Source: Ectocarpus siliculosus
Taxonomy: Eukaryota > Sar > Phaeophyceae > Ectocarpales > Ectocarpaceae
Assembly (NCBI GenBank): GCA_000310025.1
Contig: FN649735.1
Coordinates: 3,299,124-3,310,788, forward strand
Length of the DNA: 11,665 nucleotides
Direction: 5' to 3'
The translations under genes were made by a program, and so were the position numbers. Below the pieces are notes generated by a model that saw only the letters and a program-made list of their open reading frames with translations, did not search any database and had not been told where the DNA came from. Positions 6,963 to 11,665 of this stretch are shown piece after piece (position 1 is the stretch's first letter; every line of letters starts with the position of its first letter).

Positions 6963-7455
6963 GTTTAGGCTCTTCCCGCCCCCTTCGAGGGGAGCGTGGG
7001 TTGGTTCGTTGTCTCTGTTGTGCTCAGGTGGCGCGTGGGGTGTGCAGCAGTGGTGGGGTGCACAACCAACAGGTGCAGCCAGGACGGTGCTGTGGGGGTC
7101 GCGGAATCATGGAGGTACCTCAAATATTCCCATTTGCGTGCCCTCATGCCCGAACCCACAGGAACCCAAAATATATGTGGAGATAGACCAACTTCTGGCT
7201 TGTTTTGGCTGCGACCCCCAGGGAACATCTGGCAGCAACAGCCACAGCATCGAACCACCAACTCCGTCGTAGGGCCCACACACCCCACCGTGCGCTCTCG
7301 GGCACCCTTAGCTCGGCCCTCGAGGTCGATCCATCGCGCTGAGGTGGTAAGAATAAAACTTTCCTAGGGACGGTTGAACGTACAACTGGGGCACGCGAGG
7401 CAGACCAGGCTCAACCTCGATTTTTGAGCAGCAGCAGCAGAGGAAGGTAGCGAAC
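6963..7455. promoter_or_regulatory. Shared upstream region between divergent genes
   Basis: About 490 bp separates the candidate minus-strand start (6962) from the plus-strand ATG (7456). It should hold both promoters if both starts are right. An A/T-rich motif GAATAAAACT lies at 7351-7360, about 100 bp before the plus ATG, and could be a weak TATA-like element or nothing. A CAG run at 7429-7440 would lie in the plus-strand 5' leader. No conserved element was identified with confidence. Confidence 0.35.
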
Positions 7456-7674
7456 ATGTCGCGGCTCAAGATGTTCGAGTGCCTGGGCGATTGCGCGGAC
7501 TTCGATCTGGTGAACGGGTGCGTAGACAGCAACCAGGCGCAGCAGGCGAACCGCCGTCCTGCTTCGCAACAGCAGCAGCAGGAGCGCGGGCAGCAAGGGT
7601 TGGAGGGGCGGCAGCAACAACAGCAGCCGGAGGCATCCGACAGCGACTCGCACTCTTCGCGCTCATATTCTGAT
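7456..7674 (+). CDS. First coding exon of a Q-rich protein, unknown function
   Basis: ATG with A at -3 (GCGAACATGTCG) opens 73 codons: MSRLKMFECLGDCADFDLVN, then an Asn/Gln-rich part with two five-glutamine runs (7567-7581 and about 7612-7626), then a Ser/Asp-rich end (SDSDSHSSRSYSD). A GTGAGA donor follows at 7675, exit phase 0. The frame is also open upstream to a TGA at 7375, so an earlier start or an upstream exon ending near the CAG run cannot be excluded. The N-terminal 20 residues are the only part likely to be conserved; no family is recognised. The next supported exons are 9811-9870 and 10571-10663, both phase 0. Low-complexity Q and Ser/Asp stretches suggest a disordered N-terminus. 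Confidence 0.6.
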
Positions 7675-7773
7675 GTGAGAGACCACCCTGGTACAGCAGT
7701 AGCGCACCCGTCGACGGGAGTTTAGAAGCCGAAATTTCTCTCTAGAGATGTAGCGAGCAGCGTGCCCGCACAT

Positions 7774-7822
7774 GGGGGGGGGGGGTTGCATCCTCGGCGT
7801 GTTGTTGTTGTTGTTGTTGTTG
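7774..7822. repeat. Poly-G run and (GTT)7 microsatellite
   Basis: Twelve G at 7774-7785, then a short spacer and seven GTT units at 7801-7822. Both lie inside the probable first intron of the plus-strand gene. Confidence 0.95.
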
Positions 7823-8484
7823 CCTTTGTGTGTCGAAAATCATGAGAGAGGATGACAGGCAGTGTATCGTCGGCAATACAAGTTGTCGAAGTTTTTCCGA
7901 GTCAGTCAAAGATGAGCGCCACGGGTATTTGTACAAAAACAGCAGAGAGAGAGAGACATTGCTCATCGAAGGCGGTCAAGCGTTGGCGCCCCGTGTACGT
8001 CAACCGCGACTGCTGCTGCTGCTGCTAGCGCTGGTTTCGTTCTGCGCGCATTTTTTGTCGCCGAGATGGAGGGGTCACTACGTACACCCGCCGACCTTGC
8101 GGAAACAAAATTGCTTGTTCCCCTGTCGGACATTGAACAGCAGTAGCAGTTGGTGATCGATGACCCTACATACAGAGATGATGATAGAAATCCCACTCTT
8201 TGCGTGCGATCAATTCCTGCCTCACCTTGCTTTCGGCGCACACACACATCCCCGGCATGCTCCGGAGCGTTTTCTTTTAGTTCCGGTACCGCGATGATAT
8301 GATGATGTAGACCACCGCGTAGCCAGGGTTCTGCTGTTGTTGCAGCACCCGTCGGAATGTAATGTCTCTGCTCTGTCTTGTGCGTACACCGAGAAACATG
8401 GAATTCAACTGCTCTCTCTGTCCCTGCTGGTGCTGCTGTCAAGCACACAAGCGCGAAATAATTGTTAAAATCTTAATCTTTCAG

Positions 8485-8646
8485 TCGTGTCTTTCGAACC
8501 GTTCCCAAGACTACACATCTCCATTTCTGTGCTATTGCACGGTCACACAACGGCGCAGGATCGATGCCACAGGCGGGGGCGTTTTTTGGGCCCTTGATCT
8601 GAGGGCACCGGTCGCTACGGGACCAATTCCTGAGATACCTACATAA
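8485..8646 (+). CDS. Possible alternative terminal exon
   Basis: A very good acceptor (TAATCTTTCAG) is followed by a phase-0 frame of 53 codons. It begins SCLSNRSQDYTSPFLCYC, includes RRRIDATGGGVFWALDL and ends at TAA 8644-8646. An AATAAA motif lies at about 8758, downstream of the stop. Phase 0 would fit the exit of the 7456-7674 exon, giving a short alternative product. Third-position GC is only about 53%, so it may be intronic chance. Confidence 0.2.
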   Translation, partial: SCLSNRSQDYTSPFLCYCTVTQRRRIDATGGGVFWALDLRAPVATGPIPEIPT

Positions 8647-9810
8647 ACGTGTTTTGGGCAATCAGTTCCGCCTCTCACACCATACATGCAGGGAGGGTCC
8701 TGCGCATATGCGCGCTACTCTATTCTCTATATGTACGAAAAAAAAAAACGGACAACAAATAAATGGTGATCCAGGCTTTGTTGTCGACTACAATATTTGC
8801 TCGTTGTTGCATTTCCATCGAACGTGAAGACAAAAATAATATCGAAAAATGTTTCCACCGTTTTGCTACCGCGTTCAGCGTTGGCCCCAAGGGTTAATGC
8901 GCTACACGAGCACTATAATAGCTAGTGGTGGTACGATGAAAAACGACTCTCGAACTATGTATGCTACCTAGCGCCGGTATTGGTTTCATTTGTTGTACAT
9001 GGTGTCGTCGGCGACTTTGCTGATCTAGAGCAAGTAGCCGGGTGACCCTCGATAGTTGGCGAGGAACGTACAAAACTTAAACTTCTGTCTGTCGTGCGGG
9101 CGATAGTGGTGTAGTCGACGCACTGCTGCGGCTGATGGCGTCTGTAGCCGGGTTTGTGTGTCTCGTAGAGACGGGGTGCGTGTGTTGGCGTCGACTTTGC
9201 TCCGTACGTGATGCATGTCTTTGCCCCCCGACAACAATTATTTATCTCCTCCAACAACACGCATCTCATTCATTCTTCATGATATGGCGCGAAGCGTTTG
9301 TGTTGAACCTGTTCGTTTTCTTTGCGACAAAGAACACGCCTGCCCTCGCAAGGCAGGAAAAAGCGCTACCGTGGTACCTAATAGTGTTGTCTCGCACGAT
9401 GATCATTCGTGAGTCATTTCGATCTTGGGTGGAGGTGTGTGTGTATTCGGCTACACGTGCGTTGCTACACTGCTGCTGTGCCAACACCCATTGGCGGTCA
9501 CGTACTGGTAGTGATGCGTACAGTACCGACTTGCTCCGCATGCACAATGCACTCCTTTTTCGTTTTCGATGTCTTTTTTTGCTTCTGCTTGCCCTAGGTG
9601 TTTGCTGTAGCTGTGCTACTGGTTGTATGTATGGATCAACAATCGGTCGGTGTGGCGAATGTTTACAAAACACACAGAAGTAGAAGTCGCCTAGGATTTA
9701 CACACTAAATACCGTTTATGGAGTACATGCCACCCACTCCCAAAATGCACGTCGTTTACATTTTTCCTCTCTGATTATTTATTGTTGACATGCACGGGGT
9801 ATTTCAACAG

Positions 9811-9870
9811 GAATGCCCCGTTTTACGCGACGGGTTCGCCCCGCGGGGGGCAAGCACGCAAGAAGCGGAC
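9811..9870 (+). CDS. Candidate internal exon, 60 nt
   Basis: Acceptor GGGTATTTCAACAG, then 20 codons ECPVLRDGFAPRGASTQEAD, then a GTGAAA donor (moderate strength). Both ends are phase 0, and 15 of 20 third positions are G or C. It joins the next exon smoothly as ..STQEAD|DEEGSFYSQD.., continuing an acidic stretch. A competing frame here (ATG at 9813, 105 residues with a hydrophobic stretch) reads through a strong acceptor near 9957 and was judged less likely. Confidence 0.4.
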
Positions 9871-10570
9871 GTGAAAACAAAACCTTTACCCGCACCGCTG
9901 CAGCTGCTGCTGCGCCAATATGTGTAACTTTTCTTCTTTTCTTGTGTCCCCTGCAGCTTGTCCCCTGTCTCCCTCTGCCGTCGGGTGTTGTCCACTTTTT
10001 CTTTTGTCTTTTGTTGGGTCTCAAGTTATTTTCGCTGTCGGTTGCGTGCATAATCTTCCGCAAAGCAAGGAAATCGTGTTGTTATCGTATTATGCATAGA
10101 GTAGGACCGTTGCAATGGTTGATTCGGTGAGGTGCGGAGTCCTACATATTGTAGAGTTTTGTACCTTGATGCACATTTGTCCAACGTGAACAATTTACAA
10201 CTGTCATGGGCGACGTCTCTCTCGTCTTGGCGAAACAAGGGCAACTAATTTTACGACGACTAGCTAATTAATCCGCCGAGAGACCGGGCCATAGCGGTGT
10301 TCCACGTTCCACAGCAGTATTTTCATAGTACGCGCGCATAACCACCACGACCACGGTGGTGCGGATATGCCAGAGATGAATCCGTTGCCACGTATCGATA
10401 TCGATATACCTATTGCTGCCTTCTCTTATTTTATTTTTTTCCCCTTCGTTTCCTTCTCTCGTTGATGAATTTTTGCTTTTTAGACATGATGCTGGTACCT
10501 TTTCTTGACTTCCCTCTCTTTGTAACGTGTCTTACCCTTACCCTTGGTGTTCTCCTCCCGTTTTCGTCAG
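9871..10570 (+). other. Probable intron (0.7 kb) of the plus-strand gene
   Basis: Runs from GTGAAA to the long pyrimidine tract that ends CCCGTTTTCGTCAG. It contains a second strong acceptor (TTCTTGTGTCCCCTGCAG, ending 9957) and a 14-nt perfect palindrome TATCGATATCGATA (10393-10406). No other exon could be bounded with confidence. Confidence 0.45.
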
Positions 10571-10663
10571 GACGAGGAAGGGTCTTTCTACTCCCAGGAT
10601 GAGGACAACGTCGACGGGGACGATGGTGCGGGGCAGGGCGAGGGAGGGTACGACAGCGCCGGG
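10571..10663 (+). CDS. Acidic internal exon, 93 nt
   Basis: The cleanest splice borders in the window: a long pyrimidine tract ending CTCCCGTTTTCGTCAG, then 31 codons, then a GTGAGT donor at 10664. Both ends are phase 0, matching the 7456-7674 and 9811-9870 exons. The peptide (DEEGSFYSQDEDNVDGDDG, then AGQGEGGYDSAG) is almost all acidic, Gly and Ser/Tyr, and is probably disordered. It extends the low-complexity N-terminus of the Q-rich protein. The functional domain presumably lies beyond the right edge. The SFYSQDE and YDSAG pieces could be phosphorylation targets, but that is guesswork. Confidence 0.68.
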
Positions 10664-11216
10664 GTGAGTGCAGCGCCGGGTGGCGCATGTCGTGGCTTGC
10701 AGCCATCGTAGCTCATGTTGGGGTTTCAACGAGGAGTATAGAGAGAGGAACAGACACTGCGGCAGCAGGGTAGAGTGCGGGGGGCGAGGGGGCGAGGGGG
10801 GAGGGGGACATGGTGACTTAACAAATCCAGTTTCTACGCGGAGAAGGCTCTTTGTTTTTTGGGCCGGGAAACGACGGACTTCCCCATGCATATGGAGCTC
10901 TTGTCGCGTTGGGGGATTTTTCTCCCTTTCTTTGTTTTCGTCTTTCGATGTTTTTCACCACCCGCTTCTGGTAGCGTAGTGCCTGGCTGGTCTTGTCTGT
11001 TTTGCCGCCCGCTACTTTTTAGCGCAGACTTGCCTTGCCCCTCGCCTTGTCGTCTATGGTATGTATCTAAGGATATATGTTCGATCCGATCCTGCGCAGA
11101 GGTTGGTACAATTAACGCGGAGGTGTGTAGCCGTTGTTGTTATGATGAAGAATGGAGGCGGGGTTTCGTATTCCTATTAAACCTAACCCAACCCCGCGAC
11201 CCCTATAAAAACCAAG

Positions 11217-11297
11217 GTTGATGTCCTCGCGAAGACTGCTGAACGCAGAGGTGTCAGTCGTGGTGTTGGTGCGGTTGTGCTTGTCTTGTCTGGAGTC
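11217..11297 (+). CDS. Weak candidate internal exon, 81 nt
   Basis: Preceded by a branch-like CCTAACCC and an AACCAAG acceptor without a strong pyrimidine tract, and followed by a GTGAGC donor. The phase-0 frame reads VDVLAKTAERRGVSRGVG then AVVLVLSGV, and would continue the plus-strand gene in frame. Third positions are only about half G or C. An overlapping ATG frame (11221) has better bias but stops after 26 residues. Confidence 0.2.
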
Positions 11298-11442
11298 GTG
11301 AGCGCGTAAGGAACGCGATTGATTGTGCGATAAGGTGGTGTGTGTACAGGAGGAACCAAGCGCTCGCTCGACGCACACCAGAGCCGTGCCAAGTGCAGTT
11401 CTCGCTGTCTTCCCCGCAGCAGAATTTTTTTTATCCTTTTTC

Positions 11443-11460
11443 TTTTTTTTTTTTTTTTTT
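11443..11460. repeat. T18 homopolymer
   Basis: Eighteen uninterrupted T within a longer T/C-rich tract (about 11425-11475). It lies directly upstream of GC-rich sequence and may be part of an intron pyrimidine tract. Confidence 0.9.
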
Positions 11461-11665
11461 CTTCTGCTCCTCCGGCACGCGCACTCCGTTTTTCTTTTGT
11501 TTTTTGTGCAATAAGTTGTCTATGTATCATTGGAACAAGTTACTTTTCACAGCTTGCCCGGAAACCTCTGCATGCCGTTCCGAGAGAGACCCCTCCCATC
11601 CCCCCGTTGATATGCATGGTCAACAGCCTGGGCATGCAAGATGCGGCCGAGCATCGTTCACAGGC

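Larger units (their letters stand above)
7675..9810 (+). other. Long intron (2.1 kb) of the plus-strand gene, with repeats
   Basis: Starts at GTGAGA and ends at GTATTTCAACAG. It holds a G12 run (7774-7785), a (GTT)7 run (7801-7822), a CTG run near 8011-8027, an A11 run (8738-8748) and a 12-nt palindrome GCGCATATGCGC (8702-8713). Several strong acceptors occur (AATCTTTCAG at 8475-8484; GTTTGCTGTAG near 9610), with short open frames behind them. None has the third-position bias of the confident exons. If the 9811-9870 exon is not used, the intron extends to 10570. Confidence 0.45.
10664..11665 (+). other. Intron of the plus-strand gene, possibly with further exons
   Basis: Follows the GTGAGT donor. 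It is rich in pyrimidine tracts, including a T18 run at 11443-11460, and contains G-rich DNA at 10780-10810. Possible exons: a 31-nt piece 11028-11058 between TTTTTAGCGCAG and GTATGT, and the 81-nt piece at 11217-11297. An acceptor-like CAACAG near 11621 precedes the window end and could open the next exon. None is firm. Confidence 0.4.

Noticed and set aside
6664-7272. Long plus-strand open frame (202 codons from TTG)
   Set aside because: It has no ATG start, its tail is low-complexity and it spans the putative shared promoter. The minus-strand frame in the first part has an ATG, a hydrophobic core and a donor.
9813-10130. 105-residue plus-strand ORF with a hydrophobic stretch
   Set aside because: It runs through a strong intron acceptor and T-rich DNA. 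The other frame at 9811-9870 has better third-position bias and joins the flanking exons in phase.
11161-11216. CCTAACCC and TATAAAA motifs, telomere-like or promoter-like
   Set aside because: It is a single short C-rich stretch, not a tandem repeat. The TATAAAA is too close to the only ATG and lies in what appears to be an intron.
1-11665. CRISPR array, insertion sequence, LTR or terminal inverted repeat of a complete transposon
   Set aside because: No regularly spaced repeats, long terminal repeats, transposase motifs or reverse transcriptase motifs were seen on either strand. Only microsatellites and the local duplication are present.

Overview
The window looks like nuclear DNA of an intron-rich eukaryote, most likely a stramenopile and probably a brown alga. 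No RNA gene, no prokaryotic operon and no complete mobile element was found. Coding signal occurs as short GC3-rich open segments bounded by GTGAGT-like donors and pyrimidine-rich ...CAG acceptors, with gaps of about 0.6 to 2 kb between them. Microsatellites, homopolymers and CAG/CTG runs are common. The organism assignment is inference from this style, not from a recognised gene.

Layout. The minus strand carries a chain of exon candidates from about 6962 down to 228: a possible signal-peptide first exon (6962-6759), a small exon (6043-5981), a large exon of about 1.3 kb (5324-3950), a 105-nt exon (2629-2525), a second 105-nt exon (1032-928) and a small exon near 317. They could be one long gene, or two genes with the second starting at the ATG at 2881. 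Most junctions are phase 0, so phase alone does not decide. The plus strand carries the 5' part of a second gene: a first coding exon with glutamine runs (7456-7674), a possible 60-nt exon (9811-9870) and a well-bounded acidic exon (10571-10663). This gene probably runs off the right edge. The two gene sets diverge from about 490 bp of shared upstream DNA (6963-7455).

No gene could be assigned to a named family with confidence. The large minus-strand exon encodes an acidic, low-complexity-rich protein with a stretch that resembles an Ig-like or fibronectin-like fold. The plus-strand gene encodes a Q-rich and then Asp/Glu/Gly-rich N-terminus. The most unusual structure is a degenerate tandem duplication of about 110 bp (2366-2587) that straddles an exon-intron junction and leaves a frameshifted copy of the exon end inside the intron.

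I saw no convincing undescribed biological system. All exon boundaries are predictions by eye from splice motifs, reading frame and third-position GC; no transcript evidence was available.
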